NCBI RefSeq assembly: GCF_036634175.1
Contig: NZ_JAZIFX010000001.1
Location: 1,922,001-1,986,000 of the forward strand
Length of the DNA stretch: 64,000 nucleotides
Source of the DNA: Streptomyces sp. P9-A2
GTDB taxonomy: Bacteria; Actinomycetota; Actinomycetes; Streptomycetales; Streptomycetaceae
Direction: 5' to 3'
The notes below the pieces were generated by a model, which worked only from the letters and a program-made list of their open reading frames with translations, was not told the DNA's origin and searched no databases. Shown piece by piece: positions 35,957-44,608 of the stretch. Numbering within the stretch: position 1 is the stretch's first letter; every line of letters begins with the position of its first letter. The position numbers were made by a program, and so were the translations under genes.

Positions 35957-36650
35957 GCGGATCAAGATACGCCGCACCGCACGGCCGAAGGCGTCATGCG
36001 GGCCGGCATCGGCACGGAATGAACCGGTCGGCGACCCGCGCACCGGGGAAATCGCGCCACGCGAACGAGGAGACCACGAACCGCTCCGCTGTCCGTCCTT
36101 CTCCTGGGAGTCGCGCACGGGGCCGGTGAACGGGGCCGGGTTCGCCGGTACGGCTTCGCGAGGGCGTGGACCGCGCCCCGCGCGAGGTGCGGGGTGCGGA
36201 CGTGGGCCGCGTCGCCGGCCGAGGCCGCCCGGCCCACGTGCCACGGCTCGTCGACCGTCACCTGGGGGACGCGGGAGTACACCACGGCGGACGGGCCGGT
36301 GCCCGTGGTGGGGGCCTCGGCAACCGGGCCCGGGAACATCGTCAGCCGTTCGACGAGCCGCTCATGGGCACGCTCCGGATCCGGCCGCGAAGGCCCGGCA
36401 CGGAGAACCGATACGGAGAACCGGCACGGGGCCCGGCACGGAGAACCGGCACGGGGCCCGGCACGGAGAACCGGCACGGGGCCCGGCACGGAGAACCGGC
36501 GTGGAGAACCGGCGTGGGGGACCGGCGTGGGGGACCGGCGTGGGGGATGGGTGCCGGGAGGGCTGCCCGGCGCGCCGAGCCGACCCGGACCCGGTTATCG
36601 TGACGGCCACGATCGAAGGTCAACTCCCGGGCGCGACAAGGGGAATCACG
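35957..36650. other. 694-base gap with minisatellite, before a methyltransferase gene
   Basis: The left half is GC-rich with no convincing gene on either strand: the frames are open because of composition, and they have no known motifs. The right half holds the tandem repeats 36399-36545. The promoter of the methyltransferase is not apparent. Confidence 0.55.
36399..36545. repeat. 25-base tandem repeat plus 12-13-base repeats
   Basis: A 25-base unit beginning CACGGAGAACCGGCACGGGG occurs about three and a half times (starts 36437, 36462, 36487), then changes to GAACCGGCGTGG/GGGACCGGCGTGG units repeated about four times. It ends about 100 bases before the methyltransferase start. Confidence 0.9.
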
Positions 36651-37472
36651 GTGGATCAGCAGGACGCGGGCATGGACACCCCCATACGGATCGACACCAG
36701 CAGGCCACACCCCGCGCGGATGTACGACTGGTTCCTCGGCGGCAAGGACAACTACCCGGTGGACGAGGAGCTGGGCCGGCAACTGGTGGGGTTCGCGCCG
36801 GTCATCCCGGTCATGGCGCGGATGAACCGGGCTTTCATGCACCGTGCCGTCCGCTGGGTGGCCGGCCGGGGAGTGCGCCAGTTCCTCGACATCGGGACCG
36901 GCATCCCGACGGAGCCGAACCTGCACCAGGTGGCCCAGGAGGTCGCTCCCGAGACGCGCGTCATGTACTGCGACAACGACCCGATCGTGCTGGCCCACGC
37001 CGGAGCACTGCTCCGGGGCACCCCCGAAGGGGTCGTCGACTATGTGCAGGCGGACGCCCACGACACCGCCGGCATCCTGGAGCACGCCCGCGGAACGCTG
37101 GACTTCGGACGGCCTGTCGCGCTCTCCCTGATCGCGCTGCTGCACTTCATCGGCGACGAGGACGGGGCCTACGAGCTGGTGGAACGCCTCAAGGAGGCCC
37201 TGGCACCGGGCAGTTACCTGATCATGTCCCACCTCACCCCCGACTTCCACCCGGAGGAGGCCTCGCGGAAGGTCAGCGACCTGTACAAGGCGGGTGGGCT
37301 CACCATGGACATGCGCAACCGGGAAAGGTTCGCCCGCTTCTTCGAGGGGCTGGAGCCCGTGGAGCCGGGCATCGTGGCGGCCGAGGACTGGCACCCGGAA
37401 CTGGGGGAGCCGGTCCCTGGCCAGGAGAACGTCCTCAGCGGGTCCTATGTGGCGGTGGCACGCAAGGGGTGA
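36651..37472 (+). CDS. SAM-dependent methyltransferase, DUF574 family
   Basis: The protein has 273 residues. The N-terminal PHPARMYDWFLGGKDNYPVD is the signature of this actinobacterial family, followed by the SAM site VRQFLDIGTGIPTEPNLHQV, MYCDNDPIVLAHAGALL and YVQADAHDTAGIL. Several such paralogues exist in Streptomyces genomes, often beside regulators; substrates are unknown. GTG 36651 has AGGGG upstream; an earlier in-frame GTG at 36600 is possible. Confidence 0.9.
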   Translation: MDQQDAGMDTPIRIDTSRPHPARMYDWFLGGKDNYPVDEELGRQLVGFAPVIPVMARMNRAFMHRAVRWVAGRGVRQFLDIGTGIPTEPNLHQVAQEVAPETRVMYCDNDPIVLAHAGALLRGTPEGVVDYVQADAHDTAGILEHARGTLDFGRPVALSLIALLHFIGDEDGAYELVERLKEALAPGSYLIMSHLTPDFHPEEASRKVSDLYKAGGLTMDMRNRERFARFFEGLEPVEPGIVAAEDWHPELGEPVPGQENVLSGSYVAVARKG

Positions 37473-37586
37473 TCCCGGCACGAGGACGGCCCACGGGCGG
37501 GGCACGGCATCTCGTGCGACCTCGTGCGAAAGGTGGAGGTGCGTGGGCACCCACACATGAGTACCGCGGGGCTCGCCCTCCCCGAA

Positions 37587-37634
37587 CACGGCGGCGCCCG
37601 CCGTCCCCGGAAGGGTCGGGCGGGCGCCGCCGTG
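37587..37634. terminator. Bidirectional hairpin between methyltransferase and glkA
   Basis: Arms 37587-37602 and 37619-37634 are perfect 16-base complements. Weaker outer pairing (CACCCACACATG with CATGTGGGTG) extends the stem to roughly 37549-37647. It separates two convergent genes. Confidence 0.75.
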
Positions 37635-37652
37635 CGCATGTGGGTGCGGAGG

Positions 37653-38606
37653 TCACATCACCGGGTCGGGTTCCCGGGCCAGGTCCGCCGCGCCCACCAG
37701 ACCGGCCTTGTTGCCGAGCTCGGCGGCCCGGACGTCGGCGACCGGGCGCCAGTTGCCGCCCACCAGCCAGCGCTTGTACGACTTACGGATCGGGTCGAGG
37801 AGCAGTTCCCCTTCGTCGGAGAGGCCGCCGCCGACGATGAAGGCGGAGGGGTCGAAGAGGGAGGCCAGGTCGGCGAGGCCGGCGCCGACCCAGCGGGCCA
37901 GCTCGCGGTAGGAGTCGACGGCCACCGGGTCGCCCTGCCGGGCGGCCATCGAGACGTGCTTGCCCTCGATGCCCTCAGGGGTGCCGTCGCCGAGGGCGAG
38001 CAGCGTCTCCGCGTTTTCCGGGGTCGCGTTGGCGCGCTGGGTGGCGTACCGGACGAGGGCGCGGCCGGAGGCGTACTGCTCCCAGCAGCCCTGCGAACCG
38101 CAGCCGCACAGCAGGCCGTCCGGGACCATCCGGATGTGCCCGAACTCGGCGGCCACGCCGAAGTGGCCCCGGCGCAGCTTGTTGCCGATGATGACGCCGC
38201 CGCCGAGGCCGGTGCCGAGCGTGATGCAGATGACGTTGCGGTGCCCCTTGCCCGCGCCGAACTTGTACTCGCCCCAGGCGGCCGCGTTCGCGTCGTTCTC
38301 CACGACGACCGGGAGATCCACGCGGGCTTCGACCTTCTGCTTCAGCGGCTCCTGACGCCAGTCGATGTTGGGGGCGAAGTACACCGTCGAGCGTTGGCGG
38401 TTGACGTATCCGGCCGCACCGATTCCCACGCCGACGATGTCGTTCCCCGCGCGTGCGCCCTCCACCGCGGAGGCGATGGCGTCCACGATGCCGTCGGGCG
38501 TGTCCGGGGTCGGCACCTTGTGGGTCGAGAGGATGTTGCCTTCCTCATCGACCACGCCGGCCGCGATCTTCGTGCCGCCGATGTCGACGCCGATGGTGAG
38601 TCCCAT
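37653..38606 (-). CDS. glkA: Glucokinase, ROK family
   Basis: ATP-dependent glucose phosphorylation. It has 317 residues. ATP motif IGVDIGGTKIAAGVVDEEG, catalytic Asp in VVENDANAAAWGE, the ROK zinc motif CGCGSQGCWEQYASG, and GGGVIIGNKLRRGHFGVAAE. In S. coelicolor the gene at this position (glkA) also mediates glucose repression, so a regulatory role here is likely by homology. ATG 38606. Convergent with the methyltransferase gene. Confidence 0.96.
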   Translation of the reverse strand: MGLTIGVDIGGTKIAAGVVDEEGNILSTHKVPTPDTPDGIVDAIASAVEGARAGNDIVGVGIGAAGYVNRQRSTVYFAPNIDWRQEPLKQKVEARVDLPVVVENDANAAAWGEYKFGAGKGHRNVICITLGTGLGGGVIIGNKLRRGHFGVAAEFGHIRMVPDGLLCGCGSQGCWEQYASGRALVRYATQRANATPENAETLLALGDGTPEGIEGKHVSMAARQGDPVAVDSYRELARWVGAGLADLASLFDPSAFIVGGGLSDEGELLLDPIRKSYKRWLVGGNWRPVADVRAAELGNKAGLVGAADLAREPDPVM

Positions 38607-38753
38607 GAATCCCTCAGTTCCGGTCGAGCCCCGCTACCGCCCACGGTACCCGAGGCCCCGGGGTCGGCTTCCCGGTACGGGAGACCTGCGCGGGCCTTCG
38701 GGGCTCTTCCGGAGGATCTCCGTCGGCAGGGGTCCCCGGTCCGTCACCGCTCC

Positions 38754-39437
38754 TCAGTCCAGGTCGATGCGCTCCCCGCCGGAGCCGGGCTCGTCGCCCC
38801 GGTCGCGGCGGTGGTCCTCGCCCGTGGCGCTGTCGCCGTCGTGCTCCCGGCTCCCGTGCGTGTCGTCTGCGCTGTCCTTGGCGCCCTTGGCGTCCTTGTC
38901 GTCCTTGGTGCCCTTGTCGTCCTTGGCCTCGTCCGGGTCCCAGGGGCGGGTGTCGCGGGTGGTCCAGCGGCGCTCCTGGTCCTGGACCGCGGAGCGGTAG
39001 GCGGCGAGGAGTTCGTTGCCGGCGGCGGCGAGGTGGTCGAAGACGTCCGGGTTGCGTTCGACGACCGGTTCCGCGGCCGCCTTGGCCTGCTGGACGACCT
39101 GACGCACCACCTGCTGCGCCGCCGGTCCGGCGACCGCGCCGAACAGCGGCGCCCCGAGCCCGGTGAGCCGGTCGAGCTTCTCCGCGACCACGTCGACGAG
39201 TTTGCGCAGCTCCTCGGCGGCCGACACGGGGGGCGGCCCGTACTGAGCGCGGCGGCGGGCCTTCTCCGCCTCGAGGTCCTCGGCGCACGCCGTCGCCCAG
39301 GCGTCCGCGTCGACGGCCCGCCCGTCGGAGTCACCGGACCGTACGTCGTCGGCGGCGGCGGCCGTGCGCGCTTCGGACGCGGAATCGCCCACGGGCTCGT
39401 CCCCGGTGTCGTCGGGCGGGGGGAGCTGTTCGCTCAT
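38754..39437 (-). CDS. DUF5304 protein
   Basis: The protein has 227 residues. Residues 1-60 and 160-227 are disordered and acidic, the latter with Asp/Lys-rich repeats (DDKGTKDDKDAKGAKD). The central helical part AAEELRKLVDVVAEKLDRLT, followed by GAPLFGAVAG and QQVVRQVVQQAKAAAEPVVE, is the conserved piece. No membrane helix or enzyme motif. ATG 39437; 57 bases downstream of the ArsA-like gene, so probably cotranscribed with it. Function unknown. Confidence 0.8.
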   Translation of the reverse strand: MSEQLPPPDDTGDEPVGDSASEARTAAAADDVRSGDSDGRAVDADAWATACAEDLEAEKARRRAQYGPPPVSAAEELRKLVDVVAEKLDRLTGLGAPLFGAVAGPAAQQVVRQVVQQAKAAAEPVVERNPDVFDHLAAAGNELLAAYRSAVQDQERRWTTRDTRPWDPDEAKDDKGTKDDKDAKGAKDSADDTHGSREHDGDSATGEDHRRDRGDEPGSGGERIDLD

Positions 39438-39494
39438 GACGGACTCCTGACTACGGTCGGCCCTTCCGACGGTACCCGAACGGAGGTACCGGCT

Positions 39495-40772
39495 TCACGG
39501 GGTGCGCGGCCACAGCCGCGGATCCGGCCGGAACCGGATGCGCAGTTCGCCCTCGCGCAGGGCCGCGCCGTCGACGGTGCAGCGGCGCAGCACGGAGGGC
39601 AGCGGGACCGTCCGCCGGAACGGTCCGGCGGTGACGGCGATCTCGTCGCCGTGCCGGATCAGGTCCAGTTCCTCGCGCCGGGCGCCGGGCAGTGGGATGT
39701 GCCAGACCAGGACGCCGTCGTCGGCGGTGGGGGTCCCCCCGCTCGAGCTGATCCGTGAGTGGGGGAGGCCGGTGACGGGCCACTCGGCCACCGCGGGCCC
39801 CGCCGTGGCGTCGGACGCGCCGGATGCGGATGCGGCGGATGCGGATGCGGCGGATGCGGATGCGCCGGGTGCGGCGGGCACGCCCGGTACGGCGAGCGCG
39901 GTCAGGTCGTCCGGGCCGCGCGGGTCGCGGCCGAGATGGGCGACGGGGCGGACGTCGTATGTCTGGCGCCACTCGTCCAGCGTCTTGCGCTGCTGGGCGA
40001 CCGGGCCGGCGAGCCAGCCGTCCCCGACGTCCTCGGGCAGTACCCGGTCGGCGACCAGCACGTCGGTGCGCAGTCCGCGCAGGGCGAGGCCGAGTCCCGC
40101 GGTGCGTACGGCCTCGGCGCCGGCGGGGCCGGGTTCGGCGACCAGCCGTACGGTGGTGTCCCGGTCGGCGAGGACGGCTTCGACGGCGGCCAGTTCGGTG
40201 TCCCACCGGGCGGCCGTGCCGTACAGCCATTCCGCGGGCATCGGGACCCCGGCGAGGCGGCCGAGCACGGGGCGCAGGGCGCGGGCGGCCTGGCGTTCCG
40301 GCGGGAGCAGCCTGCCCAGGGCACGGCGGAGGTCCTCGGGGAGGGCGAACAGGGCCAGGGCCCGCTCGGCGGGCGGCAGGTCGACGACGAGCAGGTCGTA
40401 CGCCCGGGACAGTGCGGCGTCCCGCAGGGCGCGCAGCACGGAGAGTTCCTCGGCGCCGGGCAGCGGGCCGAACTGCTCAGGGTCGAGCCGGGACGCGCCG
40501 AGCAGGCCGAGCGCCGAGGCGGCCCGGTCCTGCAGCGCGGCCAGGTCCGCGCGGAAGTCCTCACCGGCGTCGACCCGTCGCGCGGTGAGGCCCTCGGCGA
40601 CCTCGACGGGCGCGGCGCCGACGGGCGTGCCCAGCACCGCGCCCAGCGTGTCCGTCCGGTCCGTGCCGAGCAGCAGGACGCGGGTGCCCGCACGCGCGGC
40701 GGCGAGCGCGGTGGCCGCCGCGACGGTGGTACGTCCGCTGCCGCCGGGGCCCGTGATCAGGAGGGTGCGCAT
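39495..40772 (-). CDS. ArsA-like ATPase family protein with altered P-loop
   Basis: The protein has 425 residues. The fold is that of ArsA/GET3 (LLITGPGGSGRTTVAAATAL, RVLLLGTDRTDTLGAVL, YDLLVVDLPPAERAL). The Walker A lysine is replaced by arginine (GSGRTT instead of GKGGVGKTT), which would impair ATP hydrolysis. An Ala/Ser repeat (ASASAASASAASASG) and an in-frame palindromic element interrupt the region before a C-terminal HSP20-like domain (VWHIPLPGARREELDL). ATG 40772. The neighbours (SRPBCC upstream, DUF5304 downstream) keep this order in actinobacteria; M. tuberculosis has Rv2184c/Rv2185c. Confidence 0.87.
   Translation of the reverse strand: MRTLLITGPGGSGRTTVAAATALAAARAGTRVLLLGTDRTDTLGAVLGTPVGAAPVEVAEGLTARRVDAGEDFRADLAALQDRAASALGLLGASRLDPEQFGPLPGAEELSVLRALRDAALSRAYDLLVVDLPPAERALALFALPEDLRRALGRLLPPERQAARALRPVLGRLAGVPMPAEWLYGTAARWDTELAAVEAVLADRDTTVRLVAEPGPAGAEAVRTAGLGLALRGLRTDVLVADRVLPEDVGDGWLAGPVAQQRKTLDEWRQTYDVRPVAHLGRDPRGPDDLTALAVPGVPAAPGASASAASASAASASGASDATAGPAVAEWPVTGLPHSRISSSGGTPTADDGVLVWHIPLPGARREELDLIRHGDEIAVTAGPFRRTVPLPSVLRRCTVDGAALREGELRIRFRPDPRLWPRTP
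39724..39767 (-). repeat. C5/G5 palindromic element inside the ArsA-like gene
   Basis: On the minus strand CCTCCCCCACTCACGG and CTCGAGCGGGGGGACCCCCA match the element in the PASTA kinase and between genes. It is in frame and adds about 15 residues (LPHSRISSSGGTPT) to a linker. Confidence 0.78.
39821..39865 (-). repeat. 15-base tandem repeat coding Ala/Ser
   Basis: GATGCGGATGCGGCG occurs about three times in tandem, in frame, encoding ASASA units in the ArsA-like protein just before the palindromic element. Confidence 0.85.
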
Positions 40773-40832
40773 GAGGGTGAACGCTACCGGTGCGCGCACC
40801 CGCGTCCGACCGGCCGCAAGAGCGACAGCGCG

Positions 40833-41348
40833 CTACTCGGCGCCCGGCTTCCCGCCGGACCCGGTTCCCGGTTCGGTGCCGGGCCCGGTCCCGGTGTCGG
40901 TACCCGGCTCCTCGCCGGCCTCCACCCGCTTCTTCAGTCCCGCCAGGGCCCGGTCGATGATGACCTTCTCGGCCTTGCGCTTGATCATGCCGAGCATCGG
41001 GATCTTGACGTCGACGGTGAGCCGGTAGGTGACCTCGGTGGCGCCCGCGCCGGCCGGCTTCAGGAGGTAGGAGCCGTCCAGGGAGCGCAGCATCTGGGAC
41101 TTCACCAGCGTCCAGGACACCTCGTGCTCACCGGTCCAGGTGTACGCGAGGGTCTGGTCGTCCTTGATCGCGCCGGCGTCCATGACGAGGCGTACCTGCT
41201 CCGCACGGCCCCGGCCGTCGGTTGCGAGGACCTCCGCCTCCTTCACCTCGCCGGTCCAGTCCGGATAGCGGGCGAAGTCGGCGATCACCCCCATGACCTC
41301 GGCCGGTGCCGCCTCGATCGTGATGCTCGAGCTGGTGTGTTCCGCCAT
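40833..41348 (-). CDS. SRPBCC-family protein (polyketide cyclase/dehydrase, START-like)
   Basis: The protein has 171 residues. SSSITIEAAPAEVMGVIADF, ARYPDWTGEVKEAEVLATDG, VSWTLVKSQMLRSLDGSYLL and TVDVKIPMLGMIKRKAEKVI define the hydrophobic-cavity fold that binds lipids or aromatic ligands. The last 25 residues are Gly/Thr/Pro repeats (GTDTGTGPGTEPGTGSGG). ATG 41348. It precedes the ArsA-like gene by 60 bases on the same strand and is probably cotranscribed. Ligand unknown. Confidence 0.9.
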   Translation of the reverse strand: MAEHTSSSITIEAAPAEVMGVIADFARYPDWTGEVKEAEVLATDGRGRAEQVRLVMDAGAIKDDQTLAYTWTGEHEVSWTLVKSQMLRSLDGSYLLKPAGAGATEVTYRLTVDVKIPMLGMIKRKAEKVIIDRALAGLKKRVEAGEEPGTDTGTGPGTEPGTGSGGKPGAE

Positions 41349-41469
41349 CGCCGTGGCTCCTCCAGATGCGGGCCGTAGTCGGATCGCCGTGCGCGGCCCA
41401 CGCGCACGCCCGTGCAGCGGAAGGCTATCGCGCGCCCTGCCGGCGCAAGTCACCCGACCTGGGACATCC

Positions 41470-42267
41470 TCACCATTCGAGGACCCAGGGTCGGCCGCGA
41501 CTCGCGAAGTGCCCCACGTTCACGCACTCGGTGGCCCCCACCCGCATGCGCCGGACCAGCGGCTGGTGCACATGCCCGAACAGCGCGTACCGGGGCCGGG
41601 TGCGGTGGATGGCGTCCAGCAGGGCGCGGCTGCCGCGCTCGAAACGGCGGGCGACGGTGTCGTACACCAGCTCCGGTACCTCCGGCGGGATGTGCGTGCA
41701 CAGCACGTCGACCTCGCCGACGGCCTCGATCTTCGCCGCGTACTCCTCGTCACTGATCTCGTACGGCGTGCGCATGGGCGTGCGCAGTCCGCCGCCGACG
41801 AAGCCGAAGACCCGGCCGCCGATCTCCACCCGCTCGCCGTCGAGGACGGTGGTGCCGGGTCCGGCGTACTCCGGCCACAGGGCCGGTATGTCGACATTGC
41901 CGTAGGTGGCGTAGGTGGGGGCGGGAAAGGCGGCGAACAGTTCGGCGTACTGCTTGCGCACCGCCTCCCGGATCGCCGAGGCGCGGTCCGCGCCGATGCC
42001 CGCCCACAGCCGGGCCTGGAAGTCGCGCGCCTCCTCGAAGCGGCGGGCGGTGCGCAGTTCCACGATGCGGTCGGCGTTCTCCGTGCCGAACAGGTCGGGG
42101 AAGATGCCGCGCGAGTGGTCGGCGTAGTCGAGGAAGAGCACCAGGTCGCCCAGACAGATCAGGGCGTCGGCGCCGTCACCGGCCGTGGCCAGGTCGCGGG
42201 CGTTGCCATGGACGTCGCTGACCACGTGGACGCGCGTACGGCGGTTTCCGGCCGGTGTGGATGCCAT
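41470..42267 (-). CDS. Metallophosphoesterase (calcineurin-like)
   Basis: The protein has 265 residues. Di-metal ligands: VHVVSDVHGNARDL (D-x-H), ALICLGDLVLFLDYAD (GD), TYGNVDIP (GN instead of the usual GNHD/E), VDVLCTHIPP and YALFGHVHQP (GHVH). The middle insertion FEEARDFQARLWAGIGADRA is helical. ATG 42267. Substrate could be a nucleotide, a phospholipid or protein phosphate. It is 120 bases upstream of the SRPBCC gene on the same strand. Confidence 0.9.
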   Translation of the reverse strand: MASTPAGNRRTRVHVVSDVHGNARDLATAGDGADALICLGDLVLFLDYADHSRGIFPDLFGTENADRIVELRTARRFEEARDFQARLWAGIGADRASAIREAVRKQYAELFAAFPAPTYATYGNVDIPALWPEYAGPGTTVLDGERVEIGGRVFGFVGGGLRTPMRTPYEISDEEYAAKIEAVGEVDVLCTHIPPEVPELVYDTVARRFERGSRALLDAIHRTRPRYALFGHVHQPLVRRMRVGATECVNVGHFASRGRPWVLEW

Positions 42268-42578
42268 GGCGATCAAGCGTAGCCAGGGTGCGGCCCTTGT
42301 GAACAGGGGCGGCCGGACCGGCGGCCAGTGGCCCCCTTTCAAGGGGGTGGACTACTGTGCGCGATGGTAATCAACTCGTTCACCAACGTGTGTGACACAG
42401 CGAACATCTCAACGGGCCCCCCTGTCGTTCCGGCCATACCGGCGGGTAACGTCCGGGCAGTCCACTCGTGCTCAGGGTTTCAACAGGTGAACCCTCGAGC
42501 ACCCGCCCGAGCCTTGGACCGCGCTGTCGTCGCATCCCACACCGTCGTGGCGCCGGCGCCCTAAGAGGAGCAGCAGTC
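42268..42578. other. Promoter region of the acyl-CoA ligase gene
   Basis: This 311-base divergent gap is less GC-rich in its middle (GGTAATCAACTCGTTCACCA). It contains the small dyad TGTGTGACACA (about 42390-42400). A strong ribosome site (AGAGGAG) precedes the TTG at 42579. No RNA element recognised. Confidence 0.45.
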
Positions 42579-44390
42579 TTGCGCGAGTTCAGCCTTCCGG
42601 CTTTGTACGAGGTCCCTGCGGACGGAAATCTGACCGACATAGTCCGCAGAAACGCCGCGCAGCATCCCGATGTCGCCGTCATGGCCCGCAAGGTCGACGG
42701 CGTGTGGCAGGACGTGACGGCCACCGTCTTCCTCGCCGAGGTGCGCGAGGCCGCCAAGGGACTCATCGCCTCCGGCGTCCAGCCCGGCGACCGGGTCGCC
42801 CTGATGTCGCGCACCCGCTACGAGTGGACGCTGCTCGACTTCGCGATCTGGAGTGCCGGCGCGGTCACGGTGCCGGTGTACGAGACGAGCTCGGCGGAGC
42901 AAGTGGCCTGGATCCTCGGCGACTCCGGTGCCACCTCCTGTGTGGTGGAGTCGGACGGCCACTCCGTCATCGTCGAGTCGGTGCGCGACCGGCTGCCCGT
43001 CCTGAAGCACGTGTGGCAGATCGACCGCGGCGCGGCCGGGGGCGGCGCGGTGGAGGAACTGGGCCGCCTGGGCCAGGGCGTGGCCGACGAGACGGTCGAG
43101 GAACGCAGCTCCGTCGCCGGCGCCGACGACCCGGCGACCATCATCTACACCTCCGGGACCACCGGCCGCCCCAAGGGCTGTGTACTCACCCACCGCAGCT
43201 TCTTCGCCGAGTGCGGCAACATAGTGGAACGGCTGCGTCCGCTGTTCCGTACCGGCGAGTGCTCGGTCCTGCTCTTCCTTCCGCTCGCGCACGTCTTCGG
43301 CCGCCTGGTGCAGATCGCGCCGATGATCGCGCCGATCAAGCTGGGCTGCGTCCCCGACATCAAGCAGCTCACCGACGAACTGGCCTCGTTCCGGCCGACG
43401 CTGATCCTGGGCGTGCCGCGGGTCTTCGAGAAGGTCTACAACTCGGCGCGCGCCAAGGCCCAGGCCGACGGCAAGGGCCAGATCTTCGACAAGGCCGCGG
43501 ACACCGCGATCGCGTACAGCAAGGCGCTGGACACCCCGTCGGGGCCGTCCCTCGGCCTGAAGATCAAGCACAAGGTGTTCGACAGACTCGTGTACAGCAA
43601 GCTGCGCACGGTACTCGGAGGGCGCGGCGAGGCCGCCATCTCCGGCGGCGCCCCGCTGGGCGAGCGTCTCGGCCACTTCTTCCGCGGCATCGGCTTCACG
43701 GTGCTGGAGGGTTACGGGCTCACCGAGTCGTGCGCGGCCACCACGTTCAACCCCTGGGACCGGCAGAAGATCGGCACGGTCGGGCAGCCGCTGCCCGGCT
43801 CGGTGGTCCGCATCGCCGACGACGGCGAGGTACTGCTGCACGGCGAGCACCTGTTCAAGGAGTACTGGAACAACCCGGGCGCGACCGCGGAAGCGCTCGC
43901 CGACGGCTGGTTCCACACGGGCGACATCGGCACCCTCGACGAGGACGGGTATCTGCGGATCACCGGCCGCAAGAAGGAGATTCTCGTCACGGCGGGCGGC
44001 AAGAACGTCGCCCCCGCGGTGATCGAGGACCGGATCCGCGCGCACGCGCTGGTCGCGGAGTGCATGGTCGTCGGCGACGGGCGGCCGTTCGTGGGCGCGC
44101 TGGTCACGCTCGACGAGGAGTTCCTGGGCCGCTGGGTGGCGGAGCACGGGAAGCCCGAGGGCTCGACGGCGGTGTCGCTGAGCGAGGACCCCGAGCTGCT
44201 CGCCACGATTCAGACGGCTGTCGACGACGGGAACGCGGCGGTCTCCAAGGCGGAGTCGGTGCGGAAGTTCCGGGTGCTGCCTTCGCAGTTCACGGAGGAG
44301 TCGGGCCATCTGACTCCGTCGCTGAAGCTGAAGCGGAACGTGGTGACGAAGGACTTCGCTCACGAGATCGAGGCGATCTACGCGAAGTAG
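42579..44390 (+). CDS. fadD: Long-chain fatty acid-CoA ligase (AMP-binding)
   Basis: Activates fatty acids via acyl-AMP. It has 603 residues. P-loop TIIYTSGTTGRPKGCVLTH, VLEGYGLTESCAATTFNPW, the ATP/AMP motif WFHTGDIGTLDEDGYLRITG and GRKKEILVTAGGKNV, and the C-terminal catalytic Lys in SLKLKRNVV. The start is TTG 42579 with AGAGGAG eight bases upstream; no ATG or GTG gives the right N-terminus (REFSLPALYEVPADGNLTDI). Positionally the counterpart of fadD15 (Rv2187) next to pimB' in mycobacteria. Confidence 0.93.
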   Translation: MREFSLPALYEVPADGNLTDIVRRNAAQHPDVAVMARKVDGVWQDVTATVFLAEVREAAKGLIASGVQPGDRVALMSRTRYEWTLLDFAIWSAGAVTVPVYETSSAEQVAWILGDSGATSCVVESDGHSVIVESVRDRLPVLKHVWQIDRGAAGGGAVEELGRLGQGVADETVEERSSVAGADDPATIIYTSGTTGRPKGCVLTHRSFFAECGNIVERLRPLFRTGECSVLLFLPLAHVFGRLVQIAPMIAPIKLGCVPDIKQLTDELASFRPTLILGVPRVFEKVYNSARAKAQADGKGQIFDKAADTAIAYSKALDTPSGPSLGLKIKHKVFDRLVYSKLRTVLGGRGEAAISGGAPLGERLGHFFRGIGFTVLEGYGLTESCAATTFNPWDRQKIGTVGQPLPGSVVRIADDGEVLLHGEHLFKEYWNNPGATAEALADGWFHTGDIGTLDEDGYLRITGRKKEILVTAGGKNVAPAVIEDRIRAHALVAECMVVGDGRPFVGALVTLDEEFLGRWVAEHGKPEGSTAVSLSEDPELLATIQTAVDDGNAAVSKAESVRKFRVLPSQFTEESGHLTPSLKLKRNVVTKDFAHEIEAIYAK

Positions 44391-44537
44391 GGTTCGGGGC
44401 CGGCCGGTGGTCGGCGGTTGATGGTTGATGGTTGGTCATGGCGCGGGCTCCCTGGCGTGCGGGGGCCCGCGTTGTGGTGCGGGAGGGCGGGTGCCGCGAG
44501 GCCTTTTCGCCCCCGCCGTCCCTTCCCGTCCCGTCCG

Positions 44538-44592
44538 TCCCCGGGGGCGCTGCCCCGGGCCCCGCTCCTCGAACGCCGGGGGGAGGGGACGG
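44538..44592. repeat. Widespread Streptomyces GGGGCGCTGCCCC-type repeat
   Basis: CCCCGGGGGCGCTGCCCCGG, then CCCCGCTCCTCGAACGCCGG and GGGGAGGGG, belongs to a palindromic repeat that I remember as very common between Streptomyces genes. It lies between the convergent fadD and glycosyltransferase genes and probably acts as transcription terminator for both. Confidence 0.65.
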
Positions 44593-44608
44593 CTCTTCCC
44601 GAAGCCGG

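Noticed and set aside
36399..36545. CRISPR array
   Set aside because: The repeats are directly tandem and degenerate, with no unique spacers and no cas genes.
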